Assembly (NCBI GenBank): GCA_020912385.1
Contig: CP087208.1
Location: forward strand, 1,488,001 to 1,552,000
From: Neofusicoccum parvum
Lineage: Eukaryota; Ascomycota; Dothideomycetes; Botryosphaeriales; Botryosphaeriaceae
DNA: 64,000 nt
Direction of reading: 5' to 3'
Notes under the pieces: model-generated
What the model was told of the DNA's origin: nothing
Databases searched by the model: none
What the model saw: the letters and a program-made list of their open reading frames with translations, nothing else
In this document: piece by piece, positions 1-12,131 of the stretch
How positions within the stretch are numbered: the stretch's first letter is position 1
How the letters are laid out: every line of letters begins with the position of its first letter
Program-made: the position numbers and the translations under genes

Positions 1-36
1 CCGCACATTCATTACATCACCAACAACACTCCAAAC

Positions 37-838
37 ATGAAGTTCACCTACGCCGCTCTCGCCGCTGGCCTGGCTAGCCTCGCCAGCGCGCAGTCGCTCG
101 CCATTCCCGCCCGTGTTGGCGCTGTCAACACCATCAACAAGCCAATTGAGATCGACGGCCCTCGCGACTTCGGCAACGCCGAGTACACCCGTGGCATGAA
201 GTGCGTGCCCAACCCGAAGGACACGGGCAGCAACAACGCTGTCTTTGTCCTGAAGCCGGGCGCGGCTATTTCCAATGTCATCATTGGCGCCGATTCCTGG
301 GAGGGTATCCACTGTCTGGGCTCTTGCACCATTACGAACGTCTGGTTCCGCGACGTCTGCGAAGGTAAGTCGATTTCCAATCCGTCCTCCACCTGCGCCA
401 GGACGGCTGCTAACCAACATTACAGATGCTATTTCCGCCCTCGGGCCGGGCAAGGTCACCATCAACGGCGGCGGCGCCCAGGACGCCCAGGACAAGATCA
501 TCCAGGCCAACGGCAAGGGCCTCACCATCGAGGTCAACCGCTTCACGGCTCTCAGGAGCGGTAAGCTCATCCGCAGCTGCGGCGACTGCACCGGCAACGG
601 CGGCCCGCGTAACTTCATCCTCAACAACGTCAGGGCCTACGGCATGACCTCCGCTCTCGTCGGCATCAACTCCAACTACGGCGACTCCGCCACCATCACC
701 AACACCTGCGGCAGCGGCAAGAAGGTCTGCCAGGACTACCTCGGCGTCGAGAAGGGCAAGGGCAAGAGCGACGAGGTTGCCACTACCCACAAGTGCCTCG
801 GACCCCAGGGAAAGCTTACCTCCATCCCTGCCTGCTAA
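37..838 (+). CDS. Secreted pectate lyase, PL3 family (two exons)
   Basis: Predicted extracellular pectate lyase that cleaves de-esterified pectin by beta-elimination. Exons are 37-364 and 426-838, separated by a 61-base intron (GTAAGT donor, TTACAG acceptor); the joined frame gives 246 aa, the usual size for compact fungal PL3 enzymes. Residues 1 to about 19 form a signal peptide ending in ASAQ. The mature part shows the repetitive beta-helix pattern of PL3, with family motifs GADSWEGIHC, CTITNVWFRDVCED and GGGAQDAQDKIIQ, and paired cysteines in RSCGDCTGNGG. The intron falls inside the VCED motif. The ATG lies 36 bases from the window edge, so the promoter is outside. A long open frame on the other strand is only a shadow of the GC-rich codons. 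Family identification is from recognised motifs, and activity is inferred. Confidence 0.93.
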
Positions 839-2231
839 ACGCCCGGCCATTGATGGCGCGGATTGACATGGAGCCTGATCACCTCTGAACATTTCCGGCG
901 GCCAAAAATTCCACTCAGATAGCATTTTCACTGCATAGACGGCGGCGCATTGGTTGTATATAGAATGTTTGGATAGAATTACATTAGACTTGCATATCTT
1001 GGCTAGGCTGTTGCACAAGTGAGAATAACGACCTGACAGATATTCGGACTTAATATAATAGAGAAAGCCTTTCAATAGCAAATAATGTCGCTTAAGAATC
1101 AACAAGCTTGAATCTTAAGACGATTGTGAGTGGGCAACCGTACTGTGCGGAGAGACCTGAAGATTGTCTTTCTCTAATTGTGACTTTTACAATCGGTGGC
1201 CTTCAAATGTTGAGTTCTACACAGATTCTACTCTCGTATGGCCTGTAGGTTTCGCTTCTCTGGTGTTGTGCTAGCCTTGTGAGAATGTTGCGTCAAATTT
1301 GAACGGAACGTGCGGAACAAAAACGTTAACGTTAGAAGGCACCGACGATAGCAACGACTTAAAACCATGTAACTAGATATCCCCAAAGTTAGCATTTCTT
1401 CACGCCTGGAAATACCGCCAAGTCAACGGAACAGTATCAGATGCCGGGGGCTGGACGAAAGGCATCACCGTCTCTTCCACAGACGCGACATGCATGGACG
1501 ATAGCTATATTTCTTTCAAAATTGTTCCATCGTACCACGCTGAGTTCCACGCAATGGGGTCTGAGCAACGGCAAGGCTTTCTGCTGGGATCTTTGCACGT
1601 CGACTGGCTCCGTGCGACAGCTGCTGCTGCACCAACATATCAAAAGTTTTCGATATCATGGCCAACGCCGGTAAAAACTACCTCGGGATCGTTAACGGCA
1701 GTCCGGCAGTTGCGGGCACGGATGTGTTGCTGAAACATGGCGAGCAGCATGCAGGCGCTATGCGCGTCACCGGTGAGCCCCTCCATTCTTCTTCCGGCCA
1801 GGGCCCTAGCTTGTGTCCTCGCATATCTAAGCGCACGCCCTCATGTTCGTCTCACCCATTGGCGGGACTGCAACCCCGACTATTAGCTTAGGTAACGATT
1901 CAGCTGGTTGATGGAGGCTGTGGGCATTGGTATGCGGCGTCAGAGTTCAATTGTTGGCTCGTCTGGGCTAGTTGCACATTGTGTCTCAGCAAATTCTCCA
2001 TGTTTGTCAGCCTTGCTGCATCTGACGTGCAGCGTTCTCTGGTTATCCGGGGATTATTGGTCGCCATGCATGCGGCCAAGATCCACAATGGTCTGCAACC
2101 TATTTGTCACCAGTGTTGCCTGCTCAGCCTCGCGGTCGCAAAAAAACTTTGAAAGATTTTCTTATCTTCTCTCGCTGCCTCGTGTTACCTCTGCACTTCC
2201 AATGTTGAGGACTTGAATGATTCAGTCTACC
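839..2231. other. Intergenic region with possible decayed coding at 1400-1890
   Basis: I find no intact gene here. Between about 1400 and 1890 three short overlapping plus-strand frames (77-79 codons) look mildly protein-like, for example one reading KYRQVNGTVSD and one reading MANAGKNYLGIV. They change frame without convincing introns and match no family I recognise. They may be remnants of a gene or chance frames. The remainder is AT-rich and featureless. Confidence 0.4.
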
Positions 2232-5200
2232 ATGAAACTGAAACTCCGTTGCCTGGAAGCAACGGACACAAACTTTCGTTCCCGGACAAAACTGGATGCA
2301 AGGGTTGTCGAGGTCAACCCAGATCACAACTTGCACGACATCTTCAGCCCGCTACACGGTACGTGAATTTTGCAATCTAAACTTTCTCGGTAGAAATTTC
2401 TGACGAAATCAGATTGCGAAAGGCCTCAGAGGCTTATATTGAAAAGGCAGCACGACATCAAGTCTTTGTCTCTCGATGATGACGTTGAGATCCCCAGATC
2501 TCATAGGCTTATTAAGGTTGTCGAAGAGCCTTCGGATTTCTTCAATGGGAAAATTAATCTCGACGACTCCTTTGAGCGATTTCGAGACCTACAGCTGGCG
2601 AAGGCATCGATCCTCGCCAACTTGGAACCCCGGGAAACAACCCCGTCTGAGGCTCTTCTTATCGATGGAAATTTAGAAATTCGGTTCAAGAGAACAATGT
2701 AAGCAAGCGGAAAATGGAGGGCTTAAGTGTTAATCTTGATGAATCTGTAGCCGCATCCCTGATGATGGGAGGTTACATCCTCTTCCAGGACGAGCCTTCG
2801 GGTCATTCCCGCTATACAATGACCGTACATTCAGCCGCATTCCGCCTTCCGAGATGGCATCACAGGGTGGAATATTCTTCCCAATGTGGCCTCGCGAAGC
2901 ATTATGGATTGAGTTCAAAGTGCTCGAGAACTCTGACGGCGGCAGTCCGAATGAGTACGCCGTTCGATTAAATTTGGGCGGGGTGAACGCCATCAGCGGG
3001 CGGTCAATTTTTGATAATTCGCCATCGTTCTCCATTCTCCGCAATGAGCTCCTCACTAAATGTTCAACCGTTGCGAAGTGGGAAGCGGATATACTGTTGA
3101 GAGGCAGGTAAGTGGTAAGGAGGCAATCGGGGGCATACAGATCGAAGTCATTCCGCGCGTTAGAGAAACATACGACGACATACGTTTTGTCATGCCCCAC
3201 TTTGGCAAATTCCATTTTCAAACGAGTCCACGAAGTCTGGGGATCCCGATTGGAGCCACTGTTCCCATGGCATGGAATTTTATTTCTCGAAAACCGAAGG
3301 TTGCCGACTTCCTAAGCGACTTCGAACTTGTGGCCGGAGACAGTGACTTTGTTTTAGAGGTATGTCAGAGCAAGAAGCAATCCCTTGTGGAAATAGTCTC
3401 ATAGGTCTAAGGCTTCATACGACCACACCCTCGAGGAAACCATTCGAACTGCTGAAATGAATATTGGAAAGCATCCATTTGATCACCAGATGGAATCATC
3501 CGGCGTCTACGGGAAAGATACGCATCTTTCGCAACGTCCACTGCAATATGTGCGCCTCAATGATCCACCTGTACCTAGTGTTCACAAACTTCCTGACAGT
3601 GAACAGCCTGGCATGATCAGCAAAACAACGGAAAGAAGAGTCGATCCTCTCCTTAGTGCTAACTCACACCGGCAACTGAACCACCAACTCGGCAACGTGA
3701 CGGGTCCTGTTCGTCGCACATTCTTCGGATGGTCTTTCTATAAGATCTACGAGCCTGGTACTAGGGCCTCGTGGTCCAGCTACCGTAAAATGATACTCCC
3801 GCATTCCCAAAACGAGCTGGTGAGAATTGTTCATCGAAATACGACTGCTTCTGGTAAAGGTGGCTTGTTCGAGCAGTACAACGCGCTGAAGAGCATGAAG
3901 CAGCGCACGTTAGTGGATGGATTATTTGAAGAAGTAATTGGCGAGGAGAGGAACCAGGAGGCAGAGTGGACTTTGGCTTGTATAGAACAAATTTTGGGTA
4001 AGGGACAAAGAAGGGGAATAGGTTACGTAAAAGAGGTCCGGGAGATGAGAGTGATATTGAGAAGAGGACCTAGAAGAGGTATGGTGTGCACTGGAAATTG
4101 GGGAAATGATGGACTACCCGGTGAGGTGATTGATTTGTATGCGCCCACGGCCATGGCTCGTGATGCTTATGTTGTCACTCAGCCATTTCATGGCGGGTTG
4201 CCCGGGGAGGTCATCGATTTCGATAATCCCCGGGTGGACCGTAATGGTGGAGCCCTTCCACTAGATTGTATGAGCGATGATGGTACTGAAGATGAAACCC
4301 TATCGCTAGATTTTATGATGGATGATGATACTGAAGGTGGAGCAGCAGAAGAGCCATTTGGAGGACGTGGTGGAATGGCGAGGATGGGGGCTCATGGCGG
4401 ACTACAGGGTGGTGTTGGTGCACATATGAATCCAGGAGGAGGGCTTGCTATGGGAGGTGGCATGAACCCAGGAGGAGGATATGCTGTTGGAGGGAGAACG
4501 AATGCAGGAAGAGGCTGTGGAGGAGGAATATATTCCATGGAAAGCGGTATGAAACCACAACAGCACCTTCCAGCTAGTGGTCCCTACAGGGGAGCAAATA
4601 CGCTTCCTCCTCCACCTCTAGCACAATCGGGACTAGGAAAGGAACCTAAGCCAGAGGAACAGCCCAAAGAAGGCGACTACGAGCTCCCCCATCAGCCCTC
4701 AATCCATAACATCAACATCATCAACCCGCCCAACAAAGGGGCCCGCGACAAGAAAGCGAATCGCCCTCACCGTAACCACCACGACCGCTACTACAACAGA
4801 AACAGCGACGAGGACGACGAGTGGTACAAGACACCTGGATCCTACATCTCCCCCGACGAAAGTACTAGTAGCGCAACCGACGCCGATGTTCGTAAGAAGA
4901 TACACCGCCACAGAGGATAATTTGCGAAAATGATGGGCATCGCGGCTGGAGGAAAGCTTGCTCAGCCTATCATGCCTGCAGAGCCAATCGTTAGTAAAGA
5001 GTGGGACAAAGCTCGAACAAGGCTCATCAACATTCATATCGTTGATTCCAGCTCGTTCGAAGCCCTCACTAATATTGTCGCGCCGCCAACTCCAATAACC
5101 GCTAAGGCTTATGCAGAAGCTGGGTATCCATTCTTTCAGTTTGATGAGGATCCAAATCAGAGACTGGGTGCTCCTGAGAATCTTCAGCGGCTACGGAGCG

Positions 5201-5588
5201 TGGCAAATCTCGACAGAGAGTTGCGAAAGGATGCCAGTGATGGTGTCATGGTTAATCCATCAATTCCGAAATCATGCTCGCGTTGCTCTGATAGACTGTG
5301 TGACTGCGTGTAATACTCCTTCCTATATTCACATTTTCTGATTGAGCTGACTATTGAAATTGTAGTATTCGCCCATGCAACCACCAAGTTTGCAGAACTT
5401 GTGCCGACTCTGCGCGAAATGGACACTGTCCGGTATGTGATTTGGAAATTATGCGCATAGCACACTACGCCGCTCCTATGAATATTCATAGCAAGGAAAG
5501 ATTGAAGGGTATAAATGTGGATGTTATGATGCTTAAGGTTCAAGATAGACGTACAGAATTTAGGTCTCTGGAGAAGACGCAACTGTGA
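2232..5588 (+). pseudogene. Broken gene of a fungal family with ubiquitin-like N-terminus and RING-like C-terminus
   Basis: Pieces in order match a conserved, functionally uncharacterised fungal family: a ubiquitin-like start at 2232 (MKLKLRCLEATD), a core with FPLYNDRTFSR and GGIFFPMWPREALW, the SGYTVERQVSGKEAIGGIQ segment, a glycine-rich middle (4370-4530), GIAAGGKL, and a C-terminal RING-like set of Cys/His pairs (CSRCSDRLCDC, then RPCNHQVCRTC and CPVC). Good introns occur at 2699-2750 and 5310-5365, and the tail runs to a TGA at 5586-5588. Lesions: a frame change near 2475; loss of about 30 conserved residues plus a frame change near 3000-3060; and an in-frame TAA at 4918-4920 just before GIAAGGKL that no intron removes. 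The TAA could come from CAA by a C-to-T change. The long open stretch 3457-4917 argues that decay is recent. Alternatively, two or three shortened genes are expressed separately. Confidence 0.68.
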
Positions 5589-5742
5589 CCTATGGGCATA
5601 GCAAGGATCCTTGAACACAATGCAAATGAGCTAGAAAATTATCTATCTGCGTTCCGATATGATTCATAGCCCGTGTTCTCTATAAATTGAAGTACGATTC
5701 AAGAGTTAAAAATATTGAGATTGGCGTGGCGCCCGAACAATA

Positions 5743-7521
5743 TCATTGGTCATCGGCTTCGTCATCCTTGTAGTCTTCCAGCTCCTTCAAAATCAGTGAA
5801 TACTCCTCGAAATCATTTTCTGCACGCCAAATCAGGTTTGAAAACTGCCCATCATTCTCAAGCCGTCTTCTAAAGCCCCGACGAGCATTCACGGATGGCA
5901 TTTTCGAGATGTGAACGTTGAGCCTGCGAAAGCATTTGAGGAATTCCTTCGAGTACTCTTGTCTCGAACCGGAATCCAGTGGTAAAAGGGACGATAATCT
6001 GATGGTCCACTCCCCTGGTGTGGGGTCTTTTTCGATGCCTCCGTGCCCTTCGAACAAATGTAACCATCAGCCTTTGAATCGAAAAGTGACACATATACCT
6101 CGGACTCACCGGAATCATGCAGACTTGCCATCCTCACAATGATAGCCATTTCTGCGTGTTTCTGAAATTTCAGAAGCTCTGTGATGGTGTCCCTGTATCC
6201 ACTAGCATGCTTCGAGTCAAACTTGACCATAGTAGAATGGTCTGCGGAGAGAGGAAACTTCTTTTCGTCCTTCTCTGGGAGTTGAAGCAGTGCGGAGTCT
6301 GAGACCACAGCGGTGATATATTCACCCTTGCGCTTCCATCTTCCATCTTCGCAATCCTGTATCGTATCGGTAAGAACGTCTGTCGCTGTAGTGCAGGAAC
6401 GACGTGACTTACAAATACGAGTCGACGTGTCATTTGTGTCTCATAGAAGCTGACGATCTTTCGACCCTGGATGATATTCTTGAAGTTATCCAGATCCGCG
6501 GCAAGTGCGTCCGAGTTGCTTTTGATCTGGTCAAGCAACCCGTGCCGAGGGTGATCATCGCTATTGAGGAGCTGCCGGATGTCGTCGACAACTAGACCTT
6601 TGTGAGGCGTACCAAAGAATAGTATGCCATAAGTTGCCAAGTAGAACATCTTGCTATACGTGTCGCCTAAAATGACAGCTTTGACAAGACTCTATAGTGA
6701 ATTTTAGCCAAACACTTTGGTGGAGATCGCGAATACTTACGTGCGCCAGGACGATTCCGCCAAAGCTATGAGCAATAAAGAACAGCGGCCGCCGAGTTTC
6801 CTGTATTTTGTCAACGATTTGGTGTACAGAATTCAGGCTACTACGGACCTCATCAGTCGTTCGAATTTTCCTGATCTCCTTCATGAAATCTCTTCCATAA
6901 TCGAGGATTCTCTCGAGACCGTGACTCTCACCGATCAGTTTAGAGTCATAACCGTAGGTCATCACCCGACAGTTTGGAAGATCTTTCGAGAGAAATTCCC
7001 GCAACCACATTCGTGAAAGAGATCCCTTGCCTCTCCATGAGCCGTAAGCGTGCCCGTCGAGACCCGTGATTGCAACAACACTATGAAATTTAGCCAGATA
7101 TTCCAGGTTCAGGACTGAAATTATCATACTCGGCAGCGATCGGCCGCGACGGGGTGTAGAGCTGGGTAAAGCCGAAGAAATTGCAATCAAATGCGATATC
7201 AGCCTCGCCAAATTCGAACTCCAACTGTCCTCGGGAATCCTTGAGTAGCGGGGAGAGGAATGCAGGAACGCCTCCGCGGAAGTCTACCAGGCCGACTTTC
7301 TCGTCACTGTTCCCCGGTGAGCTGTAGCAGAGAGGGACTATCCCAACCGTAAATGATATCTTTGATGCCTCTTCTCCGTGAAGTTCAGACTGAATCAATT
7401 CGAACAGGGCTGATCTCAGCTCGTCGTCGCCACGTCCGTCGATAGGTATCCCATGCACACGGAAGACGAAAGATTTACCTTTCCGAGTGGTAGAGCCACG
7501 TTCTGTAGAGGGAGCACTCAT
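5743..7521 (-). CDS. SERAC1-like alpha/beta hydrolase, stand-alone
   Basis: Five exons on the minus strand (7521-7130, 7080-6741, 6691-6413, 6356-6110, 6047-5743) join to an exact 520-codon frame. Introns are 49, 49, 56 and 62 bases, all GT-AG. The start is the ATG at 7521 (MSAPSTER); upstream in-frame codons lack an ATG. The fold is the lipase-like domain common at the N-terminus of fungal NLR-like proteins: VVAITGLDGHAYGSW (oxyanion region), FFIAHSFGGIVLAHV with the nucleophile Ser in a G-X-S-X-G-like AHSFGG, FFGTPHKG, and LPLSADHSTMVKF around the likely catalytic His. No NACHT, ankyrin or WD repeat follows; the protein ends in an acidic tail (DEADDQ). Substrate is unknown. The catalytic class is well supported; a role in non-self response is only inferred from family context. 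Confidence 0.85.
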
Positions 7522-8107
7522 GTTAGCCGCGAGTTGTTGTGCGAAGTAGGGTGGTGACAGTGACGAGGCCAAAGAGGTCTGCTTACGCCAAGAGGATTAT
7601 GCAACAACCCTGGTGGATTGATAGTCAAGCGAGCTTGGTGGGGACCAATCTTCATGTGACAGCTATCTTCCATCCTTGCCATGTGGTCTCGCGACGCCGT
7701 GCACCTGCCTGACTGGCCCTGCTTGCGTGAAGCCAAGAGGTGAGCCGTGTTCGACGCAGTCTGCCAAATGATATAGAGAGAAGAAAACAAATGAATCATT
7801 CACTCAGATCAAAACAGACACGACCTTCAAAGGATTCATGGGAATTCAAAACCTCGTGCGCAATATTCACCAAGCCCGTTCTTTCTCACAGCTTAATTAA
7901 TCTAATCAGTATTGCGACTTTGCGAGACATCTCCATTGCACCAAATCCAATTTTGACAGGAACTGATCTCCATATTCAATGAAAATCAACGAATCCAGCA
8001 GGTGACCCAATGCCTCCGGAAACCAACGGGATTAAGGCGGTTGTAAAGTATAGCCATGCTCGGCGAAGAGGCATGGAAATAGAATTTCCCTACTTTATAT
8101 AGACGAC
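7522..8107. other. Intergenic spacer between two minus-strand genes
   Basis: This holds the 5' flank of the hydrolase gene (start at 7521) and the 3' flank of the glycosyltransferase gene (stop at 8108). Only short, unconvincing open frames occur, and I see no repeat or RNA gene. Confidence 0.5.
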
Positions 8108-10517
8108 TCACGCTGTGACAGTGACAACAGTCATCCTTCTACCACCTCCCTCGTATGCGAAACTGGCACCGTGACTGACAGAACATGATTCTGTTTCTTC
8201 AAGTCGTAAGACAACCTTTACCGCATTCTCATCTTCGGTGATCTTTAGGTGGCGCTTTGCAAAGTATCGTGCGTATTTGAAGATGGACCAGTAACAGGAG
8301 ACGACGTTAACAAGTGTGAGAGCGCACTTGTACGGGATCTACTTGTTTTAGTGATTGGACATGCCGTGAGGGAAACTTCTGGTCTTACGTAGTAGAAAAG
8401 AAGAACAGTCCATGAAACGCATTGCTTTCGTAAGCGGAGATGGATTTCATTGAATATCAGAACGTTGACAAAGTAGATGACAACAGTTGCAGCAAGAAGG
8501 TAGCCACAGAAAGCGGGGCGGACGATGAAAGATATAGGCAACATAAATGGTGCCAAAAGATAGAGCAAGGATTCGTAGACCTTTTCCAGTGTAAGCAGCG
8601 CTGCGGTATGAAAGACTGGAAGATCCCATGGGTGAACTGTACGTACCTCTTGGAAAACGAAAAGTTTGGCGCCGATCTCCCACCAGCCCAGCTTCCAGCT
8701 GCTGAAGATGTATGCCATGTTATACCAGATGCCAGCAACGAAGAAGAAGTTCCACCTCATGAACCTCTGCTTGAAGACAGTCATCTCCCCAAAGCCACCT
8801 CGACTTCCGCCTTTCCTGTTCCAGAAGATTGCAGAAGGTGTTTCGGTTTCGACGAATATTGATGTGCACATGATAATACGTCCACCGAGGGAGCGGCAAC
8901 TGTCTCCGAAGAACCAATCCTCGGACACTGAAAACCCAGGATGATCGTGGAAGGTGCGAATAAAGAACTCACGGTCCCAGAGAGAGATGGCTCCATGGGG
9001 GAAGGTAGCAGAGCCAACCTTTCCAGCAAACGCTCGTTGCAACCCGGAGAGTTTGTACTCCAAGTCTTGGGCTCTGTTGCGAGAAGCATTAGCCCGATCG
9101 GTTCCGCGTATACTTTGAAAAGATGAGAAAAGACTTACTGCTGACAAAAACTTCCCTTTGATGAATCAGGGCCCACCGACTTAATCGTATAGCCGATACA
9201 TTTGACCCTCTCGGTCAGCCTCTCAGCAACTACCGGGAAGTTTGGTGGCAGTGCGCAGTCGTCATCGATCAGCAAAACATTCTTAAACTCCTTCGCCGCA
9301 AAGGAGCCCACGAACTGGGCCACGATCTTTGAACCAACTGGGCACCACACATGGTTAACTCCATAAGGCCTGCACACTTCCTCGGTATTGTCCAGGGGTG
9401 TTTGCGAGTTTCCATTGGCTATGACGAAGATGTGCGACGGTGGAAAGGTTTTTAAGGCGGCATCGAGCGTATTGGCAATGAGACTGGCTGACTTGTAGCA
9501 TGGGATGAGTAATGCAGTGTCTTTGACGCCGGGGATATCCTTGATATCGATGCCATGTCGAGCAGGAGGCTCCTTTTCGAAGAATATCAATAACGGCAAG
9601 AAAGCATACCTGGGAAGATCAGCTGCCTGCATCCTCACGAGGGACGCTACTTACACAGTTGCGATTCCAATTGTGATCGAGAAGGTCCAAGGCACTACGA
9701 ACTTGTGGGAAACAACCCAGTAAAGCCAGTAGACACTGCCTTTCCAGAGAGGGACACCCACGAAGACGAAATAAACAAGTGCCAGAGCCAGTGTGTACAT
9801 GGTGTACTCGAAAAGGAGCTGGACCCATCTTTGCCGCTGTAGCGCAGCCCCGCGGCCCTTGGCATTTTGGTATAGATCCCACACGCTGGAGCGGCGGATT
9901 GAGTTTCGCACATTGCGCGCACGCTGCTGAATGGTGGGTGGCATGGCGGGTGGTCCCTGCTTTTCGGACTGGTCGATGCCATCGGTCTGGACTGCCTCGC
10001 GGAAAGAGATGCGATGTGAATCTTTCGTGGTGGACCTGGTTATCGAGGAGCTGGCTCCAAATGAGTAGTCATTGAACTTGGGATGGAAGGAGATCCTTTT
10101 CTGCCCCCCATCTGGCACGGCAAAGGTGACTTGCTCGTCGGGCGGCACGCTGCTGATTGGCCGCGGCTTGCCGTGGTTCTGGGCCGGCTTCTCAGACGAG
10201 CCAAAGCTGGCATTCCCTGAGAAGGATGGTTGTTGTTGTTCCGTTATGGCTGGTATGCTCCGCTTCCTGGGCTGTTGGTCTTGTTGAGGACGGTTGATTG
10301 CGCCAGTTGCTATGCTCGAGGCACGTCTGCGGTTTGCAATGGCCTCTGAATGAGGAATGCCTTGAACCGGCCGGGAGCCTGCAATCGAAGACCATCTTGT
10401 GTGCTCGGGATTTCTTCGGGTAAGCGGGACGCGTAGCAAACTCGCTGGCAGGACAACATCTTGGAGGACGACATCTTCGGCAACATCGCCGGGTGCAGAG
10501 GGGCCGTTGGACTCCAT
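8108..10517 (-). CDS. Membrane glycosyltransferase family 2 (hyphal surface-growth GT2 type)
   Basis: Five exons (10517-9655, 9609-9139, 9073-8647, 8580-8389, 8338-8108) join to an exact 727-codon frame; introns are 45, 65, 66 and 50 bases. The 66-base intron is divisible by three and keeps the frame open, and the last intron hides the true end, which runs past 8245 to a TGA at 8108-8110. The N-terminal 230 residues are basic and Ser-rich (probably cytosolic). Two membrane segments follow, then a processive GT2 domain: LLIPCYKSA, the DDD metal motif in VLLIDDDCALP, SEDWFFG, and the QRFMRW product-binding motif. Several C-terminal membrane helices close the protein. It resembles fungal type 2 glycosyltransferases reported to be needed for hyphal growth on solid surfaces and for plant infection. 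The sugar product is unknown. Confidence 0.9.
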
Positions 10518-11453
10518 ATTGGCTCAGAAGCCTGTTGGCACGTGGGAAATCGTAGCAGTTACGACGCATGAGAGACATTTTAAGTACGACCGCCTTGCTA
10601 TGATAGAAGGATGTGTTTCTGCTAGCTTCAGCCAATACCGGCGGCGAGCGGCGACTCCGTTCCCACTAAAACCCAGTCTAACCTGAATAGCCTCCAACTA
10701 TCCATCCCTGACGTTGTTTCTACCCCGCGATGCAAGGGAGAGCAAAAATGATGCGGAAGCCTCCGTATCGTTCGTTCTGGACTGTCCATTATAGATGCGT
10801 GAACCACTCGGCGAGTAGCTCTTAGCTGGTGAAAGCCTCCACATCTTACGAATCAGTCCCGTTGCAGTCTACACACCATCTTGGCCACCGTATTAGTGCC
10901 GCGCCATCAGCCACAGCGTCGTCATCAACAAATGCGTTGCACAGTATTGGCAAGAAGACACTTGACATGCATCGTCTAGGAAAAGGTGTCAGGCTTGGAA
11001 TTACTTGCGGGCATGATGATACCACCCCAACTGTGATCGTCTCAGGGGGTTTCAACACTAAATCTTCTCAAAGAGGACCCTTGGTGCCAAACGGTCTCAA
11101 AAATGCCAATAAGGGTGGAATATCTCTCGCTCCCGGAGCCACTAAAACGCCAGGTCCTTTGACGATCTATTCACTCTAAGGCGCACCTTCTCGGTTTTTG
11201 AGCTGGTTTACCTGGCACAGCAGTTCCTCGTGGATATGCGTCAGCCGAAGCATGGTTCCAGCATCAAAGTAAATATTACATTAATTTATCAGCGTCGTGA
11301 TTGACAAGAAAAGTACATGTGTACAATATCGCCGTGTGGTATGCTAAATACTCTAGGCCAACAACGGTTAAGGAAACCAAGTAGTGTCCCTCCTCCCTTG
11401 CTACAGACTTCGCCCTTTTTCGGGATGTCGACCGGTACAATGCAGGTCTCCAT
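10518..11453. other. Intergenic region upstream of the GT2 gene
   Basis: Contains the GT2 promoter side and the 3' flank of the secreted-protein gene ending at 11454. A 116-codon plus-strand frame (10829-11179) lacks an ATG start and any family resemblance, so I do not call it. Confidence 0.45.
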
Positions 11454-12131
11454 CTACCTTGTCCAACAACCGTTGATGTTGGCAAACAGGGTGGTAATGG
11501 CATGAGCACCGCAGGTGGTCATACCCGCCACGACGGCGGGGGTGGCGATGCCCGCGGTGGATGCCATGGCCGCGTAGGCGGCGGCGGCACAAACACCAAT
11601 CTCCGAAACCGCTGCTGCGCCGTACGCGATGGCACATGCGCGGCAGTTACCCGGGTGAGTGGCACCAGAGCAGCTGCTGATGAAGGACTTGACCTTGGTG
11701 TTGGCTTTGTCCTTGTCGCTGGTGTCGTCCGCCTCAATAACCGGGTTCGTGGCGCGGCTCTGGAGATTGGGCTCGGCGCTTGCGGTGTCATTGGCGAGGT
11801 AAGCCTCCAGGTCCAGGTCTCCGTAGCAGCGAATGGTGGGGAACATTGATCCGAGCTCGTTCTCGAGGGCACCGCAGTAGTCGGAGCGGATGGAAGCCAG
11901 AGACGCGTCAACGGTGTAGTTGCCCTCGGCGTCCGCTAGAGAGCACTGAATTCCAGGAAGGACAAAATCAATATGCTGACTGACGCCCTTCCAGAGCTCC
12001 TGGATGTGGTCAGGCTGCAGGACCAGGGCGCGGTATGCGTCAAAGTCGAGAGATTCGTTACGAGGGTGGATGGACATTGCCGTGGCAGCGCCGGCAGTCA
12101 GGAGGCCAAGAGAGAGGGTAGCAAGACGCAT
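11454..12131 (-). CDS. Secreted protein with cysteine-bearing, Ala/Gly-rich hydrophobic C-terminus
   Basis: Single-exon frame of 225 aa starting at the ATG at 12131 (MRLATLSLGLL). Residues 1-18 are a signal peptide. The middle (about 25-150) is an acidic, soluble, mostly helical-looking segment with a few cysteines (GIQCSLAD, SDYCGAL, TIRCYGD). The last 60-70 residues form a small hydrophobic module rich in Ala and Gly with regularly placed cysteines (CSGATHPGNCRACAIAYG, VCAAAAYAAMAS, MTTCGAHAI, NGCW). I do not recognise a named domain. The layout (secretion signal, polar region, disulfide-laced hydrophobic helices) could suit a membrane-active or cell-surface protein, but that is inference only. 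A TATA-like GGTTTTATA stretch lies upstream near 12260 (read on the minus strand as TATAAAACC). Confidence 0.75.
   Translation of the reverse strand: MRLATLSLGLLTAGAATAMSIHPRNESLDFDAYRALVLQPDHIQELWKGVSQHIDFVLPGIQCSLADAEGNYTVDASLASIRSDYCGALENELGSMFPTIRCYGDLDLEAYLANDTASAEPNLQSRATNPVIEADDTSDKDKANTKVKSFISSCSGATHPGNCRACAIAYGAAAVSEIGVCAAAAYAAMASTAGIATPAVVAGMTTCGAHAITTLFANINGCWTR

Noticed and set aside
410..1105. 231-codon minus-strand frame over the pectate lyase
   Set aside because: Low-complexity Ala/Gly/Asp text complementary to GC-rich lyase codons; no domain.
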